NCBI RefSeq assembly: GCF_016863135.1
Contig: NZ_BOOH01000033.1
Span: 1 to 64,000, forward strand
Length of the DNA stretch: 64,000 bases
Reading direction: 5' to 3'
From: Planobispora longispora
GTDB lineage: Bacteria > Actinomycetota > Actinomycetes > Streptosporangiales > Streptosporangiaceae
Shown here: positions 1 through 7,709 of the stretch, in pieces
Layout of the letters: each line of letters opens with the position of its first letter
Numbering within the stretch: the stretch's first letter is position 1
Made by a program: the position numbers and the translations under genes
Notes under the pieces: model-generated
What the model saw: the letters and a program-made list of their open reading frames with translations, nothing else
Database searches by the model: none
Told to the model about the DNA's origin: nothing

Positions 1-6
1 GGCCAT
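1..6 (-). CDS. possible first two codons of a succinyl-CoA ligase alpha-like gene (partial)
   Basis: An ATG reading leftwards off the window edge follows a purine-rich GGGAGAGGGG stretch about 10 bases upstream. It lies 46 bases beyond the stop of the beta-subunit-like gene, where an alpha subunit is expected in sucCD-type operons. Only two codons are visible, so the identity is inferred from gene order alone. Confidence 0.3.
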
Positions 7-52
7 GCCGCCGTTCCCCTCTCCCGCCTCACCGTCTCTCCGGGCCCGCGCC

Positions 53-1216
53 TCAGGCGGCCGCGAGCCTGGCCGCCTCCTCGGCGGCGCCGTCCATGGT
101 CGTGATCTGCCGGATCGCCGGGTGACCGGCCCGCTCCAGGATCCGCCGCCCGGCGAGGGCGTTGTTGCCGTCGAGCCGCACCACGATGGGGCGGCCCAGG
201 CCGCGCTCGCCCAGCAGGCCGAGCGCGGAGACGATGCCGTCGGCGACCGCGTCGCAGGCGGTGATGCCGCCGAAGACGTTGACGAGGACGGAGCGGACGT
301 CCGGGTCGGACAGCACGATCTCCAGGCTGTCGGCCATCACCCTGGCCGAGGCGCCGCCGCCGATGTCCAGGAAGTTGGCCGGGCGGATCCCGCCGAAGCG
401 CTCCCCCGCCAGGGCGACCACGTCCAGGGTGCTCATCACCAGCCCGGCGCCGTTGCCGACGACGCCCACCTGGCCGTCGAGCTTGACGTAGTTCAGGCGC
501 CTGGCGCGCGCACGCGCCTCCAGGCTCTCCTCCCGCGACGTGCCCGCGAATGCCGAGCGGTCGTGACGGAAGGCCGCGTTGCCGTCCAGGGTGATCTTGC
601 CGTCCAGCGCGACGATGTCGCCGCCGGCGGTCCAGGCGAGCGGGTTCACCTCCACCAGGACGGCGTCCTCCGCCGCCACGACCCGCCACAGGTCCACCAG
701 CACCCCGGCGATCGCGTCCCGGACGTCGGCGGCGAACCCCGCCCGCGCCAGCAGTTCCCGCGCGGCCTCCTCGCCGACGCCCACCCGCGGATCGACCGGC
801 ATGCGGGCCAGCGCCTGCGGCCGGACGGCGGCGACCTCCTCGATGTCCATGCCGCCCTCGGTGGAGGCCATGGCGAGGAACCGGCGTTCGGCCCGGTCGA
901 CGAGATAGGCCACGTAGTACTCCTCCACGGCGACCGTGGCGGCCTCCACGAGCACGGTCTCGGCGATGTGCCCCTTGATGTCCATGCCGAGGATCCCCCT
1001 CGCCGCATCCTCGGCGGTGGCCGGACCGGGCGCGGGCCGCACTCCTCCGGCCTTGCCCCGGCCCCCGGTCTTCACCTGCGCCTTGACCACCACCGGCACG
1101 CCCAGCCCGGCCGCGATGCGGCGCGCGTCCTGCGGGGTCGCCGCCAGCCCTCCGGCGGGGACGGGAATCCCGTGCCGCGCGAAGAGCTCCTTCGCCTGGT
1201 GTTCGAACAGGTCCAC
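53..1216 (-). CDS. succinyl-CoA ligase (ADP-forming) beta-subunit-like protein
   Basis: This 387-residue protein matches the SucC/MtkA family in length and layout. An ATP-grasp region opens with DLFEHQAKELF and includes KAQVKTGGRGKAGGV. The C-terminal ligase region has GNGAGLVMSTLD, FLDIGGGA and NVFGGI. The start is a GTG preceded by GGGAGGG; the longer reading frame upstream runs through an operator and is rejected. Such enzymes couple ATP to acyl-CoA formation from a dicarboxylate. A shared operator just upstream ties it to oxalate genes, so the substrate may be oxalate, malate or succinate rather than that of the housekeeping enzyme. The alpha subunit is probably just outside the window. 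The family call is firm; the substrate is inferred. Confidence 0.88.
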   Translation of the reverse strand: MDLFEHQAKELFARHGIPVPAGGLAATPQDARRIAAGLGVPVVVKAQVKTGGRGKAGGVRPAPGPATAEDAARGILGMDIKGHIAETVLVEAATVAVEEYYVAYLVDRAERRFLAMASTEGGMDIEEVAAVRPQALARMPVDPRVGVGEEAARELLARAGFAADVRDAIAGVLVDLWRVVAAEDAVLVEVNPLAWTAGGDIVALDGKITLDGNAAFRHDRSAFAGTSREESLEARARARRLNYVKLDGQVGVVGNGAGLVMSTLDVVALAGERFGGIRPANFLDIGGGASARVMADSLEIVLSDPDVRSVLVNVFGGITACDAVADGIVSALGLLGERGLGRPIVVRLDGNNALAGRRILERAGHPAIRQITTMDGAAEEAARLAAA

Positions 1217-1239
1217 GCATCCCTCCCGTCTCAGCTCTT

Positions 1240-1260
1240 GTAGACGGTATACAGTATGCA
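1240..1260. promoter_or_regulatory. operator A of the oxalate regulon
   Basis: The reverse strand reads CATACTGTATACCGTCTAC, matching the motif found at five other starts in the window. It sits 24 bases upstream of the SucC-like GTG, in the divergent gap shared with the MFS gene. The central GTATAC with flanking symmetry is typical of sites bound by GntR regulators of the FCD subfamily (family knowledge). The regulator is inferred to be the product of 3381-4124. Confidence 0.75.
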
Positions 1261-1305
1261 AATGAACCCGTCCAGACCTCGACAGAAGGATGGCACGGGG
1301 ATATT

Positions 1306-1318
1306 CCATACTGTATGG
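1306..1318. promoter_or_regulatory. operator B of the oxalate regulon, overlapping a start codon
   Basis: CCATACTGTATGG is a perfect 13-base palindrome that contains the left half of the shared motif. The ATG of the MFS transporter (1315) lies inside it. A regulator bound here would block the transcription start region directly. With operator A it brackets the 98-base divergent gap. Confidence 0.65.
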
Positions 1319-2622
1319 AGAACACAGAGCTTGTCCGTGAGGAGCTCGTCCGCGACTGGCGGGGGCGCGACTATCTCGTCAGCCGGTCACCGCACGACCT
1401 GACCGGCCGATCCCGGTCCTGGATGTTCTGGCTGCCGTGGGCGGCGATGGCCGCCATCGGCCCCCTGCAGTACGGCTACGCGGCCGCCGTGCCCGCCCTG
1501 CTGGAGTCCGGCCGGTCCGTCGCCTCGGTCCTGGCGCCGCTGGCCGTCTGGATCGCCTGCCAGGCCGCCGTCGCGCTCCCCGCCGCGCTCCTGCTGCGCC
1601 GCGGCACGCTCGGGGTCCGCCTGGCGCTGGGAACCGGCGCGGCGCTCAGCGGCGCGGCGCTGCTCACCGTGGCCCTGGCCGATGACGTCGCGACGCTCGT
1701 CGTCGGCTACGCGCTGCTGGGCGGGGTGGGCGCGGGCCTGGTGTACGGCGCCTGCACCGAGGCCGTCGCCCGCTGGCATCCCGAACGCCCGGCCGCGCGC
1801 GTCGGTTTCACCACCGGCGCGTTCGCCTACGGCACGGCCCCGCTCGCGGTGGCCGTCGGGCTGGACGGAGACCTGCTCGCGCCGGCCTTCACGGTGGCGG
1901 CGCTCATCGCGTGGGCGGTCGTGGGCACGGCCGCCGCGCTCGTCAGCCTCCCGCCCAGACACTGGTGGCCCGGCCACATCGACCCCCGGGCATGGGCCCG
2001 CGACCGCCTCTCCCTCCGCAGGAACCGCCGGGCGCTACGGGAGTTCTCCGTGGGCCAGGCGCTGCGGACGGGCGCCTTCCCCGTCCTGGTGCCGATCCTG
2101 GTCTGCGCGGGGGCGGTCTCGGTCTTCGACGTGGTCGCCCTGGCGACCGCCGGCACGGCTCCGGCCTGGGCCGCCGTCGCCCTGCTCCTGGCGCTCAACG
2201 GCGCCGGGCGCGCCTGCGCGATGCTCGCCGCCGAGGCCGCGGGACGCGAGCGGGTCCTCGCCGCGCTCCTCGCGCTGCTCGCCGCCGGGCAGCTGCTGCT
2301 GGCCGCCGGGACGGCGGCGGGGTCGGCGGCCATGGTGCTGGCGGCGGCGGTCCCGGCCGGCCTGGGCGGCGGCGCGTTCTACCCGCTCGTCGCCAGCCTG
2401 GCCCGGGAGTATTTCGGCGAGGAGCAGCTCTCCTCCATCCACGGCGCCGTCTACAGCGCCAAGGCGCTGGCCGGGCTGCTCGGCGCCGGCCTCGCGGCCC
2501 TGGCCCTGACCTCGCCGGGGCACGTGACGGCTTTCCTGCTCGCCGCCGTACCGGCGGGAATCGCCGCGATCACGGCCACCGCCCTGCGCCGGCCCGGCTG
2601 GCCCGCCACGCTCCCGCGCTGA
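1315..2622 (+). CDS. MFS transporter of the oxalate:formate antiporter (OFA) family
   Basis: A 435-residue inner-membrane protein with about 12 hydrophobic segments and a cytoplasmic N-terminus of about 35 residues. The first membrane segment, with PLQYGYAAAVPAL, resembles actinobacterial OFA-family members (recognition, not a search). OxlT exchanges oxalate for formate, which fits the oxalyl-CoA and formate genes under the same operator. No Shine-Dalgarno sits at the usual distance and no other in-frame start exists nearby, so translation may be leaderless from an ATG inside the operator. The convergent hesB-like gene ends 99 bases downstream. The MFS assignment is firm; oxalate as substrate is inferred. 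Confidence 0.85.
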   Translation: MENTELVREELVRDWRGRDYLVSRSPHDLTGRSRSWMFWLPWAAMAAIGPLQYGYAAAVPALLESGRSVASVLAPLAVWIACQAAVALPAALLLRRGTLGVRLALGTGAALSGAALLTVALADDVATLVVGYALLGGVGAGLVYGACTEAVARWHPERPAARVGFTTGAFAYGTAPLAVAVGLDGDLLAPAFTVAALIAWAVVGTAAALVSLPPRHWWPGHIDPRAWARDRLSLRRNRRALREFSVGQALRTGAFPVLVPILVCAGAVSVFDVVALATAGTAPAWAAVALLLALNGAGRACAMLAAEAAGRERVLAALLALLAAGQLLLAAGTAAGSAAMVLAAAVPAGLGGGAFYPLVASLAREYFGEEQLSSIHGAVYSAKALAGLLGAGLAALALTSPGHVTAFLLAAVPAGIAAITATALRRPGWPATLPR

Positions 2623-2642
2623 ACACGCTCCGGCGCCGGCCG

Positions 2643-2662
2643 CGCCCGGGGGAAGCCGGGCG
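2643..2662. terminator. hairpin between convergent genes
   Basis: CGCCCGG and CCGGGCG form a 7-base stem around a 6-base loop, 20 bases after the MFS stop. There is no T-run, as is common in high-GC actinobacteria. It would serve the MFS gene and possibly the opposing hesB-like gene. Confidence 0.45.
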
Positions 2663-2721
2663 AGCGCCGCCTCCCGCGGCCTCCGCCCGGCCGGCACCGT
2701 GCCCGTGCGCGGCGTCGCCGC

Positions 2722-3018
2722 TCAGCCCTCGCCGTCCGTCCTGGACAGGTAGAGGGACATGCGGGTGCCGCTCGGGCTCACATCGGCGTCCAGGGTCTGG
2801 TCGTCGAGGGCGGCCGCGGCGTCGGGGTCCACGAAGACCCGGACGTCCTCCTTCTTGATCACCTGATCTCCGGCGTGCGGCACGCTCGTCAGGGACAGTT
2901 CGAGGGTGGACTCGTCGCCGGGTTTGGGCGTGATGCGAAGCCCGGCCTCCTTGGGCAGGTTCTCCCCCACCATGAGGTCGCGTATCGCCTCCACGGCTTT
3001 CTCGGTCAGCGTCAGCAC
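2722..3018 (-). CDS. HesB/IscA-like protein without cysteines
   Basis: The 98-residue protein starts at a GTG six bases after GGAG. Its sequence opens with LTLTEKAVEAIRDL and has an all-beta layout like the HesB/IscA (Fe-S biosynthesis) family. A-type Fe-S carriers use three conserved cysteines, and this protein has none, so it is unlikely to carry a cluster in the usual way. Cysteine-free members are common in actinobacteria and are usually labelled Fe-S assembly proteins without proof. It lies between oxalate-regulon genes but has no copy of their operator. The fold assignment is likely; the function is unknown. Confidence 0.75.
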   Translation of the reverse strand: MLTLTEKAVEAIRDLMVGENLPKEAGLRITPKPGDESTLELSLTSVPHAGDQVIKKEDVRVFVDPDAAAALDDQTLDADVSPSGTRMSLYLSRTDGEG

Positions 3019-3294
3019 GACATGCTCCTACGGGCGATGAGATATGGACGGGATGTGGACGTTGGCCGTCCCTGCCGACAGGGGTCGTGAGCCGTCCTGG
3101 CGGTTCCCCGTTTGATTAGCTGATCGACATATCACCTGAAATCGGCTGTCCGTATTCACCTCCCCCGGGAAAAACGGCTCAAACCCCGCAGTGATCGCGG
3201 CGGCGGGGGCCGGATCCCACGGCCCTTCACTCCCGCCCCGCCCGCCTCATGGGCGATGATGTGATCAGGCTCACCACGGTGAATGCGCTGTTCG
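3019..3294. other. non-coding region between the hesB-like gene and the regulator
   Basis: No convincing gene is seen. The stretch around 3110-3180 is clearly less GC-rich than its surroundings and probably holds the promoter of the leftward hesB-like gene. The oxalate-regulon operator begins at 3295. Confidence 0.5.
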
Positions 3295-3311
3295 CTGTAT
3301 ACTGTAGGCAG
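3295..3311. promoter_or_regulatory. operator C of the oxalate regulon, before the regulator gene
   Basis: CTGTATACTGTAGGCAG contains the core GTATAC at 3297-3302 and the repeated CTGTA element. It ends 69 bases before the regulator's ATG, which suggests autoregulation. It is the least complete of the six copies. Confidence 0.6.
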
Positions 3312-3380
3312 TCGACGACAAACAACAGTGGAACCGTCCGCAGGCGGCGGTCGTGTCGTCCCGTCCGGGAGCAGAACACC

Positions 3381-4124
3381 ATGGTGCGGTCGGAACTAGC
3401 GAACTCGGGGGCGGCACCCAAGATCCCGCGCCCGGCCACCCTCCGCGAGAGCGTCTTCGAGGCGATCCTCGAGCTCATCATCCGCGGGAGCCTCAGCCCC
3501 GGTCAGCACCTGGCCGAGAGCGAGCTCGCCGAGATGCTGGGGGTGTCCCGCCAGCCCGTCCGCGAGGCCCTGCAGATGCTCAGCGGCGAGGGCTGGGTGG
3601 ATCTGCGTCCCGGGCACGGCGCGTTCGTCCACGCCCCCACCGTCGAGGAGGCGGACCAGCTGCTCGCCGTCCGCACGCTGCTGGAGACCGAGTCCGCCCG
3701 GCTGGCGGCGGCGAACGCGACGCCGGACGGCGTGGCGCGGCTGCGCGAGGTCTGCGCCCGGGGCCTGGCCGCCGTCCAGGCCGACGACGTCGAGAGCGCG
3801 GTGGCGGCCAACTCGGAGCTCCACGCGCTGGTCACCGAGCTGTCGGGCAACCGGGTCCTGTCCGAGCTGGCCTCCCAGGTCTCCCGCCGGGTGCGGTGGT
3901 ACCACACGCCCGTGGCGCGCCAGCGCGGTCACGCCTCCTGGGAGGAGCACACCCGGCTCATCGACGCCATCGAGGCGGGCGACCAGGGCCGCGCCGAGCA
4001 GATCATGCGCGAGCACACCGAGCACACCCGCCGGTCCTACCTGGAGCAGCGGGCCGAGGCCCCGGCCGAGCCCGCCCCCATGCCCCAGCGCCGCAGGCGG
4101 CCGCGCTCGCTCAGCGCCAGTTGA
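3381..4124 (+). CDS. GntR family transcriptional regulator, FadR/FCD subfamily
   Basis: A 247-residue protein. Residues about 15-80 are a GntR winged helix with LAESELAEMLGVSRQPVREA as its recognition region, ending in GHGAFV. The rest is an FCD ligand-binding domain, helical with conserved Asp and His positions such as NSELHALV and WEEHTRLIDAI. The ATG follows GGGAGCAGAACACC; a longer frame upstream covers the operator and is rejected. Its own promoter carries the same motif as five neighbouring promoters, so it is the best candidate regulator of the oxalate and formate genes. The inducer is unknown; oxalate, glyoxylate or an acyl-CoA are plausible. The Arg/Pro-rich C-terminal tail is probably disordered. 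Confidence 0.9.
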   Translation: MVRSELANSGAAPKIPRPATLRESVFEAILELIIRGSLSPGQHLAESELAEMLGVSRQPVREALQMLSGEGWVDLRPGHGAFVHAPTVEEADQLLAVRTLLETESARLAAANATPDGVARLREVCARGLAAVQADDVESAVAANSELHALVTELSGNRVLSELASQVSRRVRWYHTPVARQRGHASWEEHTRLIDAIEAGDQGRAEQIMREHTEHTRRSYLEQRAEAPAEPAPMPQRRRRPRSLSAS

Positions 4125-4200
4125 CGGGCGGTTCACCGGCGGAAGGTTTCCCCGTGACACCTCGGGCAGAGACCCGGCAGCAGATGGGATGGTGATGACG

Positions 4201-4392
4201 ATGAAGGCGCTCCTGGACCGGCTCCGCTTTCTCACCAGTAGACCCGCGGGCGCCCCCGCGGACGGCCGGATGATCGGCATCGGCCTCGCCACGGCCCTGC
4301 GCCGGTACGGCTCGGCCGACGATGCCGAACGCCACCTGCGCCGCTGGGCCGCCGAGCCGCGGACCGACGCCCCACGCCACCGTTCCCTCTGA
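4201..4392 (+). CDS. small hypothetical protein
   Basis: A 63-residue frame from ATG 4201 (or ATG 4189) has third-position GC bias like its neighbours and an amphipathic, Arg-rich C-terminal half. I recognise no family. Tandem repeats begin exactly around its stop codon, as they do at four clear genes in this window, which mildly supports it as a real gene. The ribosome-binding site is weak. Confidence 0.4.
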   Translation: MKALLDRLRFLTSRPAGAPADGRMIGIGLATALRRYGSADDAERHLRRWAAEPRTDAPRHRSL

Positions 4393-4480
4393 CGGAACCG
4401 TTCGCCACGGACTCCACCGCCGTTCCCGGTGACGGAACCGTTCCCGCCGCGGAATCCGCCGCCGTTCCCGGTGACGGAAC
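4380..4480. repeat. tandem repeat spanning a stop codon
   Basis: Three units start at 4380, 4420 and 4462, with periods of 40 and 42 bases. Each contains CCGTTCCC followed by TGACGGAAC. The first copy of TGA is the stop of the small frame ending at 4392. Inside the unit GGAACCGTTCC is nearly self-complementary. Confidence 0.75.
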
Positions 4481-4543
4481 GCCAGGCGGACGGGCCCGCC
4501 CCGGTGGAGCGGCGACCCGCCCGCGCGGCGTGATCCGTGCCCG

Positions 4544-5602
4544 TCAGCCGTCCGCGTGCGTCCCGGCCCGATCCCCCGCCGGACCGGCCACGCCCCCGTC
4601 CTCCGGGCCGGCCCCGTTCCGGCCGTCCGGATCCTCGCCCGCCCCGGCCCGGGCCTCGCGCCCGCGGTCGCCGCGCGACTTCAGCAGGCTGAGCACGGTG
4701 GTGACCGCCAGGGTGCCGACGATGACCCCGAGGGAGACCGTGATGGGGATCTCCGGGGCCCAGGCGACGCCGTCGTGGTGCAGGGCCTCCAGGACGAGCT
4801 TCACGCCGATGAAGGCGAGGACCACCGCCAGGCCCTTGCTCAGATAGACCAGCCGGTCCAGCAGCCCTCCGATGAGGAAGAACAGCTGCCGCAGCCCCAT
4901 CAGCGCGAAGGCGTTGGCGGTGAACACCAGGTAGGGCTCCTTGGTCAGCCCGAAGATGGCCGGGATCGAGTCCAGGGCGAACAGCAGGTCGGTGGTCCCG
5001 ATCGCCACCATCACGATCAGCATCGGGGTGACGACCATGCGGCCGCCGATCCGTGTGACGAGCGACGCCCCCCGGTAGGTCCCGGTCGTGGGCAGGACCC
5101 GCCTGACCGTGCGCAGCGCCAGGTTCTCGGAGAACTCCGCCTCTTCCTCCTCGTGGCCGATCAGCTTCCACGCCGTGTAGACGAGGAAGGCCCCGAAGAC
5201 GTAGAAGAGCCAGTCGAAGCGGGTCACCGCCTCGGCGCCCGCGGCGATGAAGATCCCGCGCATGCCGAGCGCCATGACGATCCCGACCAGCAGCACCTTC
5301 TGCCGGTACTGCCGGGGCACCGCGAAGCGGCTCATGATCAGCAGGAACACGAAGAGGTTGTCGACGCTGAGGGAGTACTCGGTGATCCAGCCCGCGAAGA
5401 ACTCGCCGCCGCGGGCCGGCCCGGCGGCCAGCAGCAGTCCCGCGCCGAACGCCCCGGCCAGCAGCACGTAGAAGCTCACCCATCCCACGCACTCGCGGAA
5501 GGACGGCTCGCGGGGGTTGCGCGCGACGAGATAGAAGTCGACGGCGAGCACGAGCGCGAAGCCGGCGATCGTGGCCAGCCAGACCCAGCCGGGGACGTTC
5601 AT
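4544..5602 (-). CDS. TerC/Alx family integral membrane protein
   Basis: A 352-residue protein with about nine membrane segments. It has the TerC hallmarks: an intramembrane acidic motif in WITEYSLSVDNLFVFLL (about residues 72-88) and a second in GTTDLLFALDSIPAI (about 203-217). Family members such as Alx and TerC take part in Mn2+ export and metal homeostasis. The C-terminal 50 residues are hydrophilic and rich in Gly, Ala and Asp. Its ATG overlaps the TGA of the upstream membrane gene (ATGA), so it is the last gene of the oxc operon. A metal-efflux role next to oxalate breakdown is unusual. No yybP-ykoY-like leader is possible at this overlap. Confidence 0.88.
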   Translation of the reverse strand: MNVPGWVWLATIAGFALVLAVDFYLVARNPREPSFRECVGWVSFYVLLAGAFGAGLLLAAGPARGGEFFAGWITEYSLSVDNLFVFLLIMSRFAVPRQYRQKVLLVGIVMALGMRGIFIAAGAEAVTRFDWLFYVFGAFLVYTAWKLIGHEEEEAEFSENLALRTVRRVLPTTGTYRGASLVTRIGGRMVVTPMLIVMVAIGTTDLLFALDSIPAIFGLTKEPYLVFTANAFALMGLRQLFFLIGGLLDRLVYLSKGLAVVLAFIGVKLVLEALHHDGVAWAPEIPITVSLGVIVGTLAVTTVLSLLKSRGDRGREARAGAGEDPDGRNGAGPEDGGVAGPAGDRAGTHADG

Positions 5603-6120
5603 CGCCGCGCCCCCTTCCGTGTCCTGCGGCGCCCGGCGGCCGAGCGCAGCACCTCCGCGTGCGCGACGTAGCGGTCGAGCAGTTCGCGCGCGTACGGGTT
5701 GTGCCCGCGCAGGCGCAGCAGCCAGTACGGCATCAGCCGCTCGTGCAGCCAGACGAAGCCGATCGCGAAGCCGAGGCTCACCATGGCCTGGTAGCCCAGG
5801 AACCCCGCCACCCCGCCGGCCAGGACGACCTCCCCGGTCAGGGTCAGGCCCGCCGCGGTCTCCTGGGCCAGACGGGCCAGGGGGAAGCCCGCCAGCCAGT
5901 AGAGACCGGCCGGGGCGAACACGCCCAGCCTGATCACGCCCTGGCCGGTCAGCAGGCCGTACCCCGCCCCGAGGATCCCCAGGGGAAGGGCCAGCGCCAG
6001 GGCGGAGACCGCGGCCCAGCCGACGGGCCGACCCGCGAGGAGGGTCAGCCCGCCGGCCATGAGGCCCGCGACAGCTCCGATCACCGCTCCGGGAAGAGCG
6101 AGTTCAGCGTGGTGTCGCAT
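5599..6120 (-). CDS. hypothetical multi-pass membrane protein
   Basis: A 173-residue protein with about four hydrophobic segments: two Gly/Ala-rich ones in the first 60 residues, then two between about 70 and 125. A basic cytoplasmic tail ends in RRRTRKGARR. I do not recognise the family. The start ATG follows GAGGACGGGCCG, ten bases after the Nramp-like stop, and its TGA overlaps the terC ATG. It is therefore translated between two transporters and may be an accessory subunit of one of them; that is only context. Confidence 0.75.
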   Translation of the reverse strand: MRHHAELALPGAVIGAVAGLMAGGLTLLAGRPVGWAAVSALALALPLGILGAGYGLLTGQGVIRLGVFAPAGLYWLAGFPLARLAQETAAGLTLTGEVVLAGGVAGFLGYQAMVSLGFAIGFVWLHERLMPYWLLRLRGHNPYARELLDRYVAHAEVLRSAAGRRRTRKGARR

Positions 6121-6130
6121 CGGCCCGTCC

Positions 6131-7636
6131 TCAGCCCACGACCACGCCGAAGGCGAACAGGCTGTAGAAGAGCATGCCGAGGTAGAAGAAGGCGCCGAAC
6201 CCGATGATCAGGTTGGTCCACCACCTGGGCCTGATGGGCTTGGGCAACATCCGGTTGTTCACCAGCAGCAGCGTCACGCAGTAGGCGCCCATCGCGAAGG
6301 TCGACAGGAAGGCCAGCGTGTCCAGGATGCCGCTGGGGCCGTCGGCGGGGCCGAACAGCAGGATGAGGATGCCGAATATGATCACGCCCCAGAGGAAGCC
6401 CGCGTACAGGTGCGAGAGCTTGACCTTCTTGGCCCCCGGGACGAAGTTGTGGGTCATGTCGGCCTGGCCCCGGGAGAAGGAGTCGAACAGGCCGAGCGTG
6501 GCGTTGAGGCCGATGAGCGCGATGAACCCGAGGAAGATCGTGCCGAGCACCGAGCTGCCCGCCGAGGAGACGGAGTCGGCCATGGCGCTGAGCGCGACCT
6601 CGCGGTCGTCTCCCTGGACGGCGGTGCGGACGGCGGGGTCCTGCCGGACCGCGGCCTGTGCGATCACCGTGAAGGAGATCGTCACCAGCATGGTGATGCC
6701 CCAGAACAGCAGCAGCGCGTCGAAGGTGACCCACCGCCGCCACCCCCGCCACTTGGCCATCTCCCGGGGGTCGTCGGTGTCGAACATGAAGCCCCGCGAG
6801 GGCATGGCCTCTTCCTCGCCGGCGTGCCGCAGCCCGCGGATGGTCGGGATGTGGGCGCCCATGCCGGCCCCCGAGTCGCGCAGGTGCAGGGTGTACCACA
6901 TCTGCTGCATGCCCGAGGGGCCGGCGAAGGCGCACGCTCCGACGATGACCGGGAACCAGGCCGCCGTCATGGCCTCCTGCGGGAAGTACCCGAAGTGGAA
7001 CATGCCGGTGATCGTGCTGACCACGTCGTCCCAGGTGCCGACCATGGCCGCGACGACGGCCGTGCCCAGCACGAGCGTGCCGATCAGGATCGACAGCACG
7101 TTCTCCAGCAGGTTGTAGATCACCTTCGCCAGGCTGAAGACGACGCCCACGAGGATCAGGCCGATGACGGCCGTCACCATCCACGGGATGCCGGTGATCT
7201 GCTCGAAGGCCGCGGCTCCCGCCGACAGGTGCCCCGGCCAGATGTAGACCAGGATCGCCACGACGAAGAAGAACCACATGAGCGGCTTGAAGACCCGCGC
7301 CGCGCCGGAGAAGATGCTCTCTCCCGTCGCCATCGCGTAGCGCGCCATCTCCAGCATCACCACCGCCTGCAGGGTGACGCCGATGAGGAAGAGCCACCGG
7401 ATCTCCGGCCCGAACAGCAGGACCAGCCGGGGCCACATGTAGGACTCGCCCATGCCCACGCCGAGCGCGACGAGGAACACGGTGGGGCCGAGGATGTGCA
7501 CCGACGGGGGCGCGTCGGGCAGCGTGCGGACGGGCATCGGCTCCAGCCCGCCCGCGCGCCATACTCGTTCTTCCTGGCCCGGCGCGGCGGAGACATGACC
7601 GGTCTCCGTTGTCGCCGGTGTTTTCGATGTGTCCAC
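6131..7636 (-). CDS. Nramp-like (APC superfamily) transporter lacking the metal-binding motifs
   Basis: A 501-residue protein with about 11-12 membrane segments. Nramp transporters bind Mn2+/Fe2+ through a DPGN motif in the first helix and a Met motif in the sixth. Here the first-helix position reads GVGMGESYMWP and the sixth-helix region reads FAGPSGMQQMW, so neither motif is kept. The start is a GTG seven bases after AGGAGG; a frame 21 codons longer lacks a ribosome-binding site. It lies 73 bases after the acyl-CoA ligase in the oxc operon. It probably carries something other than free divalent metal, or a metal complex. The superfamily call is likely; the substrate is unknown. Confidence 0.78.
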   Translation of the reverse strand: MDTSKTPATTETGHVSAAPGQEERVWRAGGLEPMPVRTLPDAPPSVHILGPTVFLVALGVGMGESYMWPRLVLLFGPEIRWLFLIGVTLQAVVMLEMARYAMATGESIFSGAARVFKPLMWFFFVVAILVYIWPGHLSAGAAAFEQITGIPWMVTAVIGLILVGVVFSLAKVIYNLLENVLSILIGTLVLGTAVVAAMVGTWDDVVSTITGMFHFGYFPQEAMTAAWFPVIVGACAFAGPSGMQQMWYTLHLRDSGAGMGAHIPTIRGLRHAGEEEAMPSRGFMFDTDDPREMAKWRGWRRWVTFDALLLFWGITMLVTISFTVIAQAAVRQDPAVRTAVQGDDREVALSAMADSVSSAGSSVLGTIFLGFIALIGLNATLGLFDSFSRGQADMTHNFVPGAKKVKLSHLYAGFLWGVIIFGILILLFGPADGPSGILDTLAFLSTFAMGAYCVTLLLVNNRMLPKPIRPRWWTNLIIGFGAFFYLGMLFYSLFAFGVVVG

Positions 7637-7709
7637 CTGCGGACCTCCTGGGGGGTTGGTTGATCCTGCCGGAGTGCCTGGGTTCGCCCCCTCGCTCACG
7701 GTGCGCGGG

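Noticed and set aside
5-1243. 412-residue frame on the plus strand opposite the SucC-like gene
   Set aside because: It is the antisense of a well-recognised enzyme. Its composition is Arg/Gly/Asp/His-rich, as expected from a GC-biased shadow, and it shows no family motif.
3396-5492. 698-residue minus-strand frame across the regulator and terC
   Set aside because: It covers two real genes in other frames and the repeat region; its sequence is low-complexity Arg/Gly/Pro.
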